Positions 20,260-31,121 of a stretch of 64,000 nt of DNA are shown piece after piece; position 1 is the first letter of the stretch; every line of letters begins with the position of its first letter. A program made the position numbers and the translations under genes. The stretch lies in assembly GCA_936440205.1 (NCBI GenBank), contig OW387147.1, positions 23,585,629-23,649,628 of the forward strand. Reading direction: 5' to 3'. Origin of the DNA: Lepidonotus clava (Eukaryota; Annelida; Polychaeta; Phyllodocida; Polynoidae). The notes beneath the pieces are model-generated. The model did not search any database. It saw nothing but the letters and a program-made list of their open reading frames with translations, and was not told the DNA's origin.

Positions 20260-22821
20260 CTATGGTAACCTAATGTTTGGTCCCCTTTGGTGACCATTGT
20301 GAGTCGTTTCACGCACTGGCGCTGGTGTTTGCCCCAGTGTCAGACCTAACTGTGGTAGAATTTCCCAAATATTTGGTTGATTTGGCGGGTTTGGAGGGTT
20401 ATTCTGTCCCGGTGGGCCCGGCGGACCTGGCGGTCCCGGTGGTCCGGGCGGTGGAGGATTCGGTGGGTTTGGGGGGTTGTTCTGACCTGGTGGGCCCGGT
20501 GGACCTGGCGGATTTGGAGGGTTATTCTGTCCTGGTGGTCCCGGCGGACCTGGCGGGTTGGGTTGATTAGGTGGGTTCGGAGGAGGGTTATTGAGTTGGT
20601 TTAGGAAAGGATTGTTGTTCTGGTTTGGGGGAGGGTTATTGGGTCCTGGTGGGTTCGGCTGGTTATTCTGGCCTGCCGGGGCTTGCTGACCCTGTTGGTT
20701 ACCCGCTCTTCCTCGGCCTGCGTTAAGATTGGCTGCGACCGCCATCGCCTGCAATAGGTAAGGGAACACGTTTTGCTCGACCCCACCTCCTGCTGGCACG
20801 GCTTGGCCGGGTTGTTGGCCTGGTTGGCCACCCCCATCATTTTGCTGCAGCCCCCCAGGGTTTATCCCAAGATTGGGTTGATTCGGAGGGGGATGATTAA
20901 GAGGGTTTTGAGGAGGGTTGTTGAGTTGGTTTTGAGGTTGGTTAGGTCCCTGTGGGTTGGCCTGATTATCCTGGCCTGCCGGGACTTGTTGGTTAAGAGG
21001 AGGGTTAGGCCCTTGAGGATCGGCCTGATTATTCTGGCCTCCTTGAGCCTGTTGATTTCCCCCTCTTTCCTGACCTGCCTGCAAAGGGGCTCCCATTGCT
21101 TGCGCAAAGAAAGGTTGCCACATATTTTGTTGTATAGGCCCAAGGTTTAGCCCACCTCCTGCCGGCGCACCTCGGCCCCGTGGCCGAAGTTCCCCAGGAT
21201 CTACACCACCAGCTCCCCCCTCGCCGGGTTGTTGGAGCTGGTTTTGGTCATCCCTTTCACCTACTAGATTCACCAAAGGTACGCCTCCTACCGCCATATT
21301 ATCTTCGTGGAGGTTTTGTATATCGTGATCGTCCCACTGTTCTTTCACAGGTATTTCTTCTACACTAATTTCGTCCTCCCCTTCTAGTTTAGCTTTCTTA
21401 CCTGTGTCTAAAACATCCTCGGTAATAAGTTCGTATGAAGACGAGGTTGATTTATCTTCTCTAGCTAATTTTCTATCAGGACTACCCCCTCTGACATCTG
21501 CGGCTGCTTGTTCTGTCTCGCTATTTTCTTCCTCGTACTCGTCCTCGTATTCTTCATACAATTCTTGAGTTAGAGTGTTAAAATCTGGGGCTTTAAGCGT
21601 TACATTTTCTTCACTATCCTGATCGCTTAGCCTCTCTAAATCTATGTGCTTTTCGGGGCTTGAGTCTGCCCACTGCTTTAATATTTTGGTTGGATCAAAG
21701 GTCCGAGCTTCCGCTCTTTTACCAGCTTGGTCTAAGCTCGTTTCTACACCGTAAGTTAATCGATAGCGTTGTAAATTGTCTATTTTCTCGCTGTTTCCCT
21801 CTGCTTTCCTTCCTACTTTATCCTGATCGCTTAACCTTTCTAACTCTTCATGCTCTTCGGGGCCTGTTTCTACTAACTTCCTTATTATTTCTGCCGGGTC
21901 AGGTTCATACCCTCCCCACCCCAGATCTGGAACTCGAGCTTCTGCTCCTTTATTAGCGTCGTCCAAGTTCTCCTCACTGTCAAAGGTTAGTCTATAGGGT
22001 TTTAAGTTGCCTACTTTGTCGCTCTCTCCCTCTGTTTCCCTTTCCACTCCCCTGTCCCTACCTACTGTTTTCCTTTTAACTACAGTGGAATCAGGAATGG
22101 ACGCCCCCGGGGTGGGGTGAGTCGGTGTTACCAGCGGGTGACTGATAGACTCAAGTCGTTGGGGATGTGGATAGGTGAGAGAATTCCCATCAGGTTGAAT
22201 TACCGGATTTGCGGGGCGTCTCCCCCCTGATGGGCTGGAGTTATCTGCAGTGTTTTGTCGATTTTTCTTGTCCTTTATGGGAAATAAGTAATCCTCATCG
22301 AAAGTTTCCTGTTCACTTTGTCCTCCTGCTGCAGGTAGTAAACGATAGGGAACTCCTTGACTACACCACGGATTGTTCGCATCGGGTTCACACCACAGAC
22401 TGTTCACATCGGGTTCACAAGTAGAGTGAGAGCTCGTACCAGGTTCGTGGTCCGTAGGTGGTACGTACCCTGGATTCCAATATTGCCGATATTCCTGGAG
22501 ACGGTTCCTCCCTTCAACTCGTCCTGAGTGTTTTAGGGATTCAAGTCCTTCGTCAAGAACCGGCCTATCTTTGGACCCTAGGTGCCAGGAAAATGGTTTA
22601 CCTCTGCCACGGGTTTGGTGATTATGAGTACCTCCGGGGCCGAGCTGCTTGGGTCTGGCTGAGACCCCTTGTCTCGGTGCCTCCCCGTCTGAGGAATCAC
22701 CTACCTGGTGGCGGTTTTCCACATTTCCTGTATATGATGTTGACACATCGTGTCCTGCGGGCCGCAAAGATTGAGGCTTGGCGTTAGAAGAAGCCTCAAA
22801 ATCACCGGTGGCTGACATCAA
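20260..22821 (-). CDS. Gag N-terminal ORF, acidic then Pro/Gln/Asn-rich with collagen-like tail
   Basis: The ORF has 853 residues and its ATG lies 47 bases inside the 5' LTR. The first 450 or so residues are hydrophilic, with repeated Asp/Glu modules (ERLSDQD appears twice, with related flanks). The rest is low in complexity, with two diverged copies of a block ending in GQNN and GPN. A collagen-like run of GPPGPPG units spans about residues 745-835. No enzyme motif is visible. Position shows that it is the 5' part of gag, but ordinary Ty3-type Gags lack such an extension. It may act as a matrix or phase-separating scaffold. Confidence 0.65.
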   Translation of the reverse strand: MMSATGDFEASSNAKPQSLRPAGHDVSTSYTGNVENRHQVGDSSDGEAPRQGVSARPKQLGPGGTHNHQTRGRGKPFSWHLGSKDRPVLDEGLESLKHSGRVEGRNRLQEYRQYWNPGYVPPTDHEPGTSSHSTCEPDVNSLWCEPDANNPWCSQGVPYRLLPAAGGQSEQETFDEDYLFPIKDKKNRQNTADNSSPSGGRRPANPVIQPDGNSLTYPHPQRLESISHPLVTPTHPTPGASIPDSTVVKRKTVGRDRGVERETEGESDKVGNLKPYRLTFDSEENLDDANKGAEARVPDLGWGGYEPDPAEIIRKLVETGPEEHEELERLSDQDKVGRKAEGNSEKIDNLQRYRLTYGVETSLDQAGKRAEARTFDPTKILKQWADSSPEKHIDLERLSDQDSEENVTLKAPDFNTLTQELYEEYEDEYEEENSETEQAAADVRGGSPDRKLAREDKSTSSSYELITEDVLDTGKKAKLEGEDEISVEEIPVKEQWDDHDIQNLHEDNMAVGGVPLVNLVGERDDQNQLQQPGEGGAGGVDPGELRPRGRGAPAGGGLNLGPIQQNMWQPFFAQAMGAPLQAGQERGGNQQAQGGQNNQADPQGPNPPLNQQVPAGQDNQANPQGPNQPQNQLNNPPQNPLNHPPPNQPNLGINPGGLQQNDGGGQPGQQPGQAVPAGGGVEQNVFPYLLQAMAVAANLNAGRGRAGNQQGQQAPAGQNNQPNPPGPNNPPPNQNNNPFLNQLNNPPPNPPNQPNPPGPPGPPGQNNPPNPPGPPGPPGQNNPPNPPNPPPPGPPGPPGPPGPPGQNNPPNPPNQPNIWEILPQLGLTLGQTPAPVRETTHNGHQRGPNIRLP

Positions 22822-22844
22822 GGATGAGCAAAACGATAAAAGTC

Positions 22845-22868
22845 ATGTTTCGGGTAATCTCCACCAAA
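22845..22868 (-). promoter_or_regulatory. Putative primer-binding site
   Basis: Read on the - strand, the bases after the 5' LTR are TT followed by TGGTGGAGATTACCCGAAAC. A PBS normally begins TGG, complementary to the tRNA CCA end, within a few bases of the LTR. I could not match the rest to a tRNA by eye, so the primer is unknown. Confidence 0.45.
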
Positions 22869-23469
22869 TGAACTATTGTTAATGTTTGATTTAAGACTGC
22901 GTAAGGTTCGTGTATATCCAAGTCTTCATGAGTTGTTTTTCCAGAGTGCCTGAGTAATTCAGACTGCGTTTAAAGTTTGTCCGTTCACTTCCCAATAGTT
23001 CAAAAGAAATGAACGATGAGGGAGCTTCTTAATATGAAAGGGGTTTTATTCAGTAAACATCTCATCCCGAGTCAAAGCCACCATGTATAAGTCTTCATCA
23101 GTCCACCTCCCATCTCCTATCAGCAATCAACCACATTTAGAACACGAGTTGTTCCAACACCTTCTAGACCATTCTAGTACTCAGCTCTATCACAATCCTA
23201 TGTCCGAGGTAATGGGTATTGGTAAACTCCAGTCTTTTACACGGAGCCGATGTACTTACTCCAAGTATAACTCCTTGGCTAAACCTACTAAAACTTTAGT
23301 GACTACTAACCACTAACTGCTCGCTCTCTACCTTGCAACACCTTTTATACTGGTTAACAGGTGGCGCTAGGAGCGCAAGATATTTAGACTAGAAGTAGAC
23401 TTGCTAAGCCTGATCCTTGTTGGATTATATATCATGACAATATATTAAAAGTACTAAGCCATTAGTACA
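22869..23469 (-). repeat. LTR (5' LTR of the - strand element)
   Basis: The LTR is 601 bp and, by eye, identical to 3431-4031. On the - strand TATAAAAG (complement of 23342-23349) is followed about 30 bases later by a plausible start region near 23313-23317. AATAAA lies at the complement of 23045-23050, which gives an R region of nearly 300 bp. The + strand 77-residue ORF inside each LTR is a by-product and not a gene. Confidence 0.95.
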
Positions 23470-23473
23470 ACAC
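23470..23473. repeat. Target-site duplication ACAC, right
   Basis: This is the second copy of the tetramer at 3427-3430, followed by TATGTGTATTAACTAC, which continues the match with the uninterrupted copy at 62924. Confidence 0.88.
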
Positions 23474-24542
23474 TATGTGTATTAACTACAATTTTTGTAA
23501 TACACAGACGGACCAATGGTAACTTTCCTGTTATGAAAAAAATATTTCTTAGTCAATATATCAGAATCTCTTTATTGCATCAGACCTACCTTGAAAAAAA
23601 TTGTTTCCTGTCCAGCAGGTAACCAGAATGGAAACCAGTCGGGATGTCTGAAAAACTGTTAGGGTAGGCCTATTCCTTAAACTTTTGATTAAAAAATCCC
23701 AAAAAGAAAAAAAAGGGACTTTCCAGTCGGCCCTAATGTACCCAGTCAGGCGGTAAACAACAAACTCTTCTTTTTTAAGGTTGGCCTCACATTTAGCGAG
23801 TTCTGGCCCTGGATCTAGTGTTGAAGGCTGGTCCCAGTGACCACTGAATGGAGTCCACCTTGAGCAGGCCTTCTGAGAGTTGGCCGAACCTGGGGGCGGC
23901 CCTCAGGGCAGACTTGGGGAAGGTTCTGAAGGACTGCTCGGGGGTTGGACCGAAGTGAACATACCTGTAAGGAAGTATAAGGAAGCTATAAGGAAGCTAA
24001 ATGAGTGGTACTAATTTCACTCATAATGGGTGTTAAATAAGCATGACGCACTTGATATGGTTGTAAGAAGTACCCCCATATGTACATGTGAGGGTTTCTC
24101 AATCTCATGCTGACCGAAGTGATTCAGAGTCACACCATACTTCATTGATAATATGATAATCAGCATAAGTACTATTAAAACTGTAGCTCAAGGATTTTGT
24201 TTCAAGATAATGTTTAATTGATGTAGTATAAGAAGATGCTAGAAGGTATTTGAATTGACCCAAAATCCATAGGGATTGCATGGTGTTTGATAAGATTAAC
24301 ATGCACACCTATAGGCCTTCTCCAAAGGTAATCCAGTGATTTTCATTCTAATGAAAATTATCAAAGTTGTAAATATTAACTCAATATGGAGTGTAGAATG
24401 TTGATCCGGACTAGTATAAAGACAGGACAACGAGCCCGGTGGACTAGTGGAAGAAATTGCTAAGGACTAGTGGAAAAAATTGTTAAGGAAAACCCCTGCA
24501 AGGCTTCATTATGGGTATGTTTTTTAATGAACATAATTCTTT
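23474..24542. repeat. Duplicated GH9 downstream flank, continued (left copy)
   Basis: This matches 62924-64000 with few changes; the right copy runs off the window end. It is non-coding as far as I can see. It contains an A-rich/T-rich stretch at about 23690 and repeated GGAAG(T/C)TATAAGGAAG phrases near 23970. From 24543 on I cannot say whether the duplication continues. The DNA up to 24962 is AT-rich with a short CA-rich tract (24570-24602). Confidence 0.88.
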
Positions 24543-24962
24543 CGAATGGGTTCATTTTTGAAACCTCAACACACACACAGGGAAGTCACACCCACACACA
24601 GGAGCGGATTTCTTTTATCTATAGCACGCTCCCCTTTTTTCAAAATCAAGGATCTGCCCCTGAGACCGCTTATATAATTATGTATTAAAAAAAAGGTACA
24701 TGGTTCCACATTCGCTCTAACTCAAAAGCTTCATCTTAAATGAGCTCAGTGAAAAATCAGCTGCACAATAGATCATTCTGAAAGTCGTGCTAGCTTTGAA
24801 ATATGGTTGGCAAAACACACACATACATTTGTATCGTTTCTAAAACAGATACCAATATCGAAAGTTCAAAACCTAAGGAGACAAAATATAAATACACACT
24901 CAGAACATTTTTCTATATCAATTTAACTTGATCCGCTAAGTATAACGAAGCTTATTCAGCTT

Positions 24963-25191
24963 ACCTGTGACCACTTCTGGAAGGGAAAGCAAATGCCGAC
25001 AGTCGCTTCCTACCACGAACATTGTGATAAGGCACCTCAGGTTGCCGTATAACTCTCTGCCCAGGTAATCTACGTATTTTCAGTTCCTGGGGTTGATCAT
25101 TTGGAGGAGGATACAGTTCTTTTACTTTGGGTATTTCTGGCTGCACAATGTTTCTTAACTTAGGCAATGTCTGTCGCCGACATAGCACTGG

Positions 25192-25232
<41 letters not shown>

Positions 25233-25563
25233 GAGGCGGTGCTTCTTGTTGTTGCTGTGGTGGTTCAGGCAGCTGCTGTTTTTGCGGTGGTTCTTGATCT
25301 TTCCGCTCTTTTAGTGGTACCTCCTGCTGTTGCACGAGTTTTTCTGGCAGCTGATCACGACCCCCATGGTCTGGTGCTAGCCCTATCTGATTTAACACCT
25401 CTAAATCCCTCCTTTTCCAACCTACATACCAAACAAGTATCACAACCCAGAGCCCCAGCGCTGCGTCCACCACTAGGGCGGGCTGGGTGGGGTCAGGGGT
25501 CAAGACTCTCAGGGTGTGGAAGGAGAAGGAGAACACCTCCAGGGTACCGTATGGAGGGTACAT
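24963..25563 (-). CDS. Probable host exon: membrane segment plus polyglutamine, unknown protein
   Basis: The ORF is open for about 200 residues from an ATG at 25563 and ends at a canonical donor: the - strand reads CAG then GTAAGC at the 24964 border. Thus it looks like a spliced exon rather than a whole gene. It has a hydrophobic segment (LVVDAALGLWVVILVWYVGW, about residues 29-48) followed by KRRD, which suggests a single membrane anchor. Then come a charged and Gln-rich stretch with a pure run of about 14 Gln and a basic Arg-rich end. An acceptor-like CCACAG lies about 30 bases upstream of the ATG, so the exon could be internal. I do not recognise the family. Its downstream exons would lie towards or beyond the 20-kb element. 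Confidence 0.5.
25191..25233. repeat. (GTT)n microsatellite encoding polyglutamine
   Basis: About 14 uninterrupted GTT/TTG units lie on the + strand and are read as CAA (Gln) in the - strand exon. A pure run suggests length polymorphism between individuals. Confidence 0.9.
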
Positions 25564-26112
25564 GTTGGGGGTGGGTGGTACAACCGGGCCTCCTGTGGTA
25601 TCATCTCAGTGGCGTCACAGGCTAAGGTCCTGTACCAAACTCATTGATGTCGGTTGAGCGGCACCTGTTTGGAAGTACAAAGACAATTAAGCTTATACCG
25701 CGTATTCAGGTAACATTTTTTAAAAAATTTATTACAAATGTTCTTCCTTGTCGGTACAATATTCATCAAAAAAATACGAGGCAACACAACGTTTATATAG
25801 TTCCGTTTCACGGATGTTAGAACACAGTATTATTAAATAGTATTATTAAATACAAAAGCACAAACAACAGGTCTAGTTTTTCAATTCAATCAAGAGCAGA
25901 GTCACAAGGGAGCATCATTATTAAACTTATATGAGTCGGGATTTCATATACCAAGTGTATATATATCCCAGCAAACAGGACACGTGTATATACCAGTTAA
26001 CCACGTGTAATATTGGTGTAAAACAGGGGCTGTGGTAATATTAGAGTAATTTCAGTATTTTTGTAGGTTTTACAATGAGTTTTCACATAGTAATACACCT
26101 TTGTCAATTTCA
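25564..26112. other. Non-coding AT-rich DNA
   Basis: I see no gene. Near 25966 the phrase TATATATCCCAGCAAACAGG resembles, in inverted form, the end at about 32678-32696 (TTACTTGGGATATATA). It may mark the left edge of an outer TIR element that encloses the next two elements; the support is weak. Confidence 0.4.
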
Positions 26113-26677
26113 TATATCGTTGGCTGAGAAATAAAAGGTCGTATCTGACAAATGCTTGTTTTGAGTAATTGCTAATTAAAGAAAAATAACATATTTCAAA
26201 GCTCTGTATATGTCTAAGTATCTGCGCAATCATCATAATAACTTATTCCTAGGGAGAATAATATGTTCAAAATACTTTGCTCATAATCATGAATGTATTT
26301 AGATCATTAGGATGTTACTATGGTAACACTAACATATTTTTTTCCAGATACGACCTTTTATTACTCATTTCTAAAGAGATTATTTGGAAATCATTGAATA
26401 ATAAAAGCACGTATCTGCCATATATATATATTATATAAACACAAATTAAATCATTTCAATTCGTTCAAATTATACAAAATAAGATTTCTGAACTAAAACC
26501 AATATGTCAGTATTGACTTCATTTGATTACTCTAAAATAGTTAATATTTATGTGATATTTAAACTATGATATTTAATTGCAGCCCAGATATGACCTTTAA
26601 TTACTCAATACCTAGACCAATACTTCAGTAAACAAAGGTTGTATCCAACATTTTGTACTGATGCTCCTATATTTGCT

Positions 26678-26852
26678 ATGTATTATTTTGGGTCCCGACA
26701 CCTCAAAATTGTTATTTCCGGGACAGGGCGGTGACGTAACCTCTTCTATTCCCATGGTTACGCGGATCCGTTGACATGGTACTATATAAACTCGGAGTGT
26801 AACCGTTATTATTCAGTTGCTCCCGCACCACCGACCTGTACACATCGTCAAA
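26678..26852 (+). repeat. A1 split direct repeat with core promoter
   Basis: 175 bp repeated as A2 at 31248-31422 with one substitution (26798). It holds a half CRE (TGACGTAA, 26732), a TATA box (TATATAAA, 26783-26790) and an initiator-like TTCAGTT with A at 26815, about 32 bases downstream. This is the likely promoter and start of the genomic RNA. Confidence 0.85.
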
Positions 26853-26955
26853 AGGTTAAACCGGCTGGGGAAGCGGTTAAGTGGAAAGGTTTCTGCTTAC
26901 CTTGTGAGAGGACGGTTACGAAGATATCGTACGTAGTTCCGAAAAGTTCAGGAGG

Positions 26956-27924
26956 ATGGCTGGCTTTAATTTTTGCCGTAATTGCAAAATTCGTCATGCT
27001 GCCCCCACGGGTAAAAAATGCAAGGTTGCATTAACTACGGGTGTGAATATTAAGGAGCAACAGGGTAAAGCCCAAGACGTTTCCTCGATTCGTCTGAAGG
27101 GAGAGAAAATGTTTGCGGAACAAGGAGCGAGGATTTGAAAACTGGAGAAGACAGTTACGCGGATGTCTGAAAACATTGAGATCTTGGTCAAGGCAGCGAC
27201 GGCTGGAAGCAGCAGTGGGACGGCTAACAAGACGGCTCAACCGTCTACTGATGAAGGGTCGTCTTCAGAGTGGGAGGACGTCAAACCAAGACGGCAGAAG
27301 AGACGGTTGGCGAAGAAGAAAGCACCGTTACGCAGTTCAAGCCCCTCCTCATCTGACAGCGATACCTCGTCCTCCGCTTCGGTCAGCGACCACCTGGAAG
27401 GTAAAAAAAGCACAAAGAAATTCGGCCAAAAGAGATTTTTCGCTAAAGGCAATGACCCTAAATGTGTAGAAGATATACTGTTACTGGGTGTTAAGACGAT
27501 AGAAAAATTAATTGTCGAAAAAGCAGACCCTTCACCTGTAGTAAAACATTTGAAAGTTCTAACTGAGAAGGCGACGAAAAAGATGTACACCTTTGACACT
27601 TTTAATAAGTATGACCGAGCTGTAAGGGAAAGGGCTAATCGTCTAGGTGTGATGCAGTTTGCTGCAGTGGACCAAGAAGAGATCTTCTCCCATTTTAGCT
27701 TTGAAAACACATTCAAAGCTAGTTCTGGTAAGACATCCTACAGAGAAAACAAAAATCGTCGTAACGCCAGTACAGGCGCAGGCGAAAAAATATGTTTCAG
27801 GTTCAACTCTGAGCAAGGATGTCAGGGGAAGTGTAACATGTCTCACATTTGCATTGTTTGTGAAAAATCAGGACACTCAAAGAAAGACTGTTATCGAAAC
27901 GGCCCAAAAAAGGACCAGAAATAG
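26956..27924 (+). CDS. Gag-like region of YR retrotransposon (fossil)
   Basis: The region is carried as two adjacent ORFs, 26956-27138 and 27163-27924. The first starts MAGFNFCRNCKIRH and has a Cys-x2-Cys / His / Cys cluster. The second (253 residues) has an acidic/basic Ser-rich N-terminus, a helical middle, and two C-terminal zinc-binding motifs: C-x8-C-x3-C-x3-H and CIVCEKSGHSKKDC (C-x2-C-x4-H-x4-C knuckle). This is typical of the nucleocapsid-like first protein of DIRS-order elements. Short spacing to the RT region fits one transcript. Confidence 0.75.
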
Positions 27925-27944
27925 GAGGGGGAATCTAATCTGGC

Positions 27945-30191
27945 TTGCAGGTCATTGTTGGTTATAATCTTCGTAACGGTTTTAACTTATCTGAAAGCGA
28001 TGACGTCACGCCCCGGGGGCTCACAAGCCAGTCGTGTGAAAGCTGTCCAGACCATAACAATCCCTCTCCTACGGTGAAAGTACAGCACCGTAATGATTCT
28101 ACGGTAATCCATGATGGTCTTGGTAGTAAATCCATCCTTGTTAATCGAATGTTTGATTTTAAAAAAACTGAAAAGGCAGCTAGAATCTCCTCCGCAAAAG
28201 CCTGTTGTAGTCCGCCTGACCCCGTTTGCGCGGGGATTGCCGGTACGAAAAACGATGACGTCACGGTAAGTGGGGCGGAAAGTACACAGGCGGATGCGGA
28301 GGATGCGAGTGAAAATTCAATTTGCAGCAATCATTTTCGCAAAAATGGTAAGGATTTCGCTAAAAATCCTATTTCTTATAGTGATTTTCGTGTAGACGAG
28401 ATCACGGCGGTCAAGCCAGTATGCGATTTATTTGGAAATTCGCTAGAAAAATGTAACTATGAAAATTTTCTAGAAAAAATCTTGTTCACTGTCACTTCGG
28501 AGGAGGGTAGGGAAGTTCGTGTCTATGAGGAATGCGCTCTCGGCATCTGCCATTGCAAATTTCTTATTGGTGGTGCTTTAGCCCAATTAAAACCATGTCG
28601 TTTTCAATATATTTTGTCATTGGGGTCCTCAGATTGTAGGAAAAAATTCAAAGCTATGGTTAATGCAGTAACCGATGGTTTCAAAATTGTAGATGATAGC
28701 GCTGAAAAAACAAAATTAATCTACGACTGTAACAACTATAAATCCGTGTATGACAATTCAAATTTTGAAAAAATGGATAACATAATTCATAAAGAATTGG
28801 AAGAAGGCTACTTAGATATAGTCATAGAAAAACCAGACTGTATTCATAGTCTAGGCGCAGTTCCTAAGCCTGATGGAGGGGTGAGACCAATAATGGACTG
28901 CAGTATGCCCAAAAATATATCTATAAATAATTTCTGCGAAGAAATAATTGAAGAGTTTCAATATAAAAGTGTAGAAAATGTTTTAGCAATTCTACAAGAA
29001 GGAGACTATATGGGCGTGGTTGATATAAAGTCAGCCTATCGGGCCGTACCCATTTTTCCAAAACATAAAAAGTATATGGGACTTAGATGGGAGGTTGATG
29101 GTCAAGCGGTCTATATTCAGGATAATAGGCTGGCCTTTGGACTACGTCTAGGTCCTATGTATTTTAATCAAATTTCAGAGTTTGTTTACAGTATATTATC
29201 AGATATATATAATTTACAGGTTGTAAATTATTTGGATGATTTCATTGTAGTAGCATCCACTTACGATGAGGCTGAAAATGCGCAGAGAGTAGTAATACAA
29301 ACATTAAGATATTTAGGATTCTATATTTCGTGGGGGAAAGTAACTCCACCATCCCAAATATGTAGGTATCTTGGTTTAGATATTGATTCCATTGAAATGG
29401 AACTTAGGTTACCATCAGACAAGCTAGAAAAGCTAAAAGGCCTATTGGGAAAATATTCCAGAAAAGCTACAATTGGAAAAAAAGAATTAGAAAGTCTGGG
29501 AGGACTTTTATCCCACTGCGCTCATGTAGTCTCAGGGGGTAACGTTTACTGCAGAAGAATATTTAATCTGTACAAGGTATTATTAAATAATGATTTAAAG
29601 GCTATTAAAATCGGACAGGCAGCTAGGGATGATCTTAGATGGTGGAGAAATTTCTGCGAAAATTTCAATGGTAGGAGGAAATTAATCTATAATGAGTATC
29701 CACTTCCTCTGGTGTCTGATTCATCCTTAAAGGGTTATGCCATATACAGGGGCCAAGACTGGATCGCAGGTGCATGGGAGGATAAAATTGCCTTAAATAA
29801 TAGTAGTTGTGATCATATTATGGGCCCACCAACTTGTGATATATATGATAAATCAAACATTAATGAGCTAGAGCTATGGCCAATTTTAGTAGGAGTAAAA
29901 ACCTGGGTAAATGAGTTAAAAAATTTGTAGCGTGAATATTTTTACAGACAATACCCAGGTATTTTATATGGTAAAAAAGGGGGTAAGCTCAAACCCAACA
30001 TGCATGGCTTAGCTACGGGAATTATTTTGGGTTTGTAAAATCCATCAAATCCGCTTGGTACCTCATTACATCAACACAAAAAATAACCTTGTAGCGGACA
30101 CCTTGTCCAGAATTATATACTTAAAGTCGGAGGAAGAGGCAAGGAAATGCCTGGAAGGTTCAAATTTATGCTGTGTTAATGAAATTTTTTA
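27945..30191 (+). CDS. Reverse transcriptase / RNase H of YR retrotransposon (fossil)
   Basis: The main ORF is 27945-29930 (661 residues). A polar N-terminal part precedes the RT, which shows GAVPKPDGGVRPIMDCS, DIKSAYRAVP, AFGLRLGP and the catalytic VVNYLDDFIV. The RNase H part follows, with LVSDSSLKGYA and NELELWPI, and similarity continues to about 30191 (NIFTDNTQVF, NNLVADTLSRI). No methyltransferase domain of the DIRS1 kind is apparent, which favours the Ngaro or PAT lineages. RT-RNase H makes the cDNA from element RNA. Confidence 0.85.
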
Positions 30192-30218
30192 ATTTTGCAG
30201 AAAAAAAACCCCTTAAAA

Positions 30219-31121
30219 ATGAGGGCAAAGGTGCTGAGGAGAGCCGCTGTGTCGACAAATACACTGAAATTGAGGAGAAAACAATGGGCTTGCTACAAGA
30301 AGGTCTGTAAAAAATTTAGTTGGCCTATTTATAAATTTAATTCTAAACAAGCCTGCAGGTATGTAACTTACCTTGCATCTTATATGAAGTCATCCTCAAT
30401 AATTAACTACTATCAAGCGGTAATCTTCTATCATAATGTTAAGGGCCTGCCTGTACCGGATTGGTCTGATAAGCACCTAAAAATGACTATAAAGGGTATT
30501 AGGAACACAGAAAATGTAAAATTGGATATGAAAGATCCAATTAGTGTATGTCACCTAGAGTCAATGTATAGGAAGGTTAACCTCTCATCAGAGAAATGGC
30601 TGTTAGTCTGGTTGATTATAATCTTTCTCTTTAATACCCTATTGAGGGTGGGACATGCTGTAAAATCCCATCACTCACTACTCCGGAAAAATGTAAAATT
30701 TACAAAATGGGGTTTAGTTGTTACGGTTACGTCTTCAAAAACAACAAAGAATGTAAAACACTCGATCCCAGTAAATCAGGGGGGTGTTAGGGCTCTATGC
30801 CCTGTTTACTGGATGAAATGGCTGTTTAAAAATCATCCAGAAAAGGAGGACTCACCTCTTTTCTCTACAAAAAATATAAATTTTTTGACTTATTCAGAGT
30901 TCAATAAGTTATTCAAAAAACTGGTAATTAAAGCAAAAATTGCTGGGAATTTTTCCACCCATTCACTTAGGAGGGGTGGCACTACACATTTATATAATTC
31001 AGGTGCTCCTTTAACTTTTATAAAGGAGCGAGGTCAATGGGCCTCTAATTGTATTTATAATTACATTAAGGCTACAATTTCACAAAAGGCAGTTCAACAA
31101 AAAATTTATTCACTACGTTAG
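30219..31121 (+). CDS. Tyrosine recombinase of YR retrotransposon
   Basis: About 300 residues from the ATG at 30219. The N-terminal half is a lambda-integrase-like SAM domain (KKFSWPIYKFNSKQACRYV, basic DNA-binding). The catalytic half shows the family residues in order: Arg in NTLLRVGHAV, His-x-x-Arg in THSLRRGG, Trp in RGQWAS, and the nucleophile Tyr in IYNYIKAT. It replaces the DDE integrase and inserts a circular DNA copy by strand exchange. The stop at 31121 overlaps the beginning of the hairpin in front of B1. Confidence 0.9.
   Translation: MRAKVLRRAAVSTNTLKLRRKQWACYKKVCKKFSWPIYKFNSKQACRYVTYLASYMKSSSIINYYQAVIFYHNVKGLPVPDWSDKHLKMTIKGIRNTENVKLDMKDPISVCHLESMYRKVNLSSEKWLLVWLIIIFLFNTLLRVGHAVKSHHSLLRKNVKFTKWGLVVTVTSSKTTKNVKHSIPVNQGGVRALCPVYWMKWLFKNHPEKEDSPLFSTKNINFLTYSEFNKLFKKLVIKAKIAGNFSTHSLRRGGTTHLYNSGAPLTFIKERGQWASNCIYNYIKATISQKAVQQKIYSLR

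Larger units (their letters stand above)
3431..23469 (-). mobile_element. Env-bearing Ty3/gypsy-like LTR element, 20 kb, looks nearly whole
   Basis: This is an endogenous retrovirus-like element of the Metaviridae (Ty3/gypsy) type, 20,039 bp long and read on the - strand. Parts in order: LTR 22869-23469; possible primer site; gag N-terminal ORF 22821-20260; capsid ORF 20163-19306; pol 19267-15026; accessory ORFs 14365-13296; env 13147-10388; a long non-pol region 10387-4032; LTR 3431-4031. The LTRs begin TG and end CA and look identical, so the insertion is very young and younger than the duplication that gave the empty site at 62920. The long coding regions are open, with perhaps one or two interruptions in gag. 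A clear polypurine tract is not visible. The size is about two to three times that of a usual env-bearing Ty3 element, mostly through the gag N-terminus and the 6.4 kb downstream of env. Confidence 0.93.

Noticed and set aside
20277-22787. + strand ORFs opposite the gag extension
   Set aside because: They arise from the low-complexity Pro/Gln/Asn coding sequence on the other strand.
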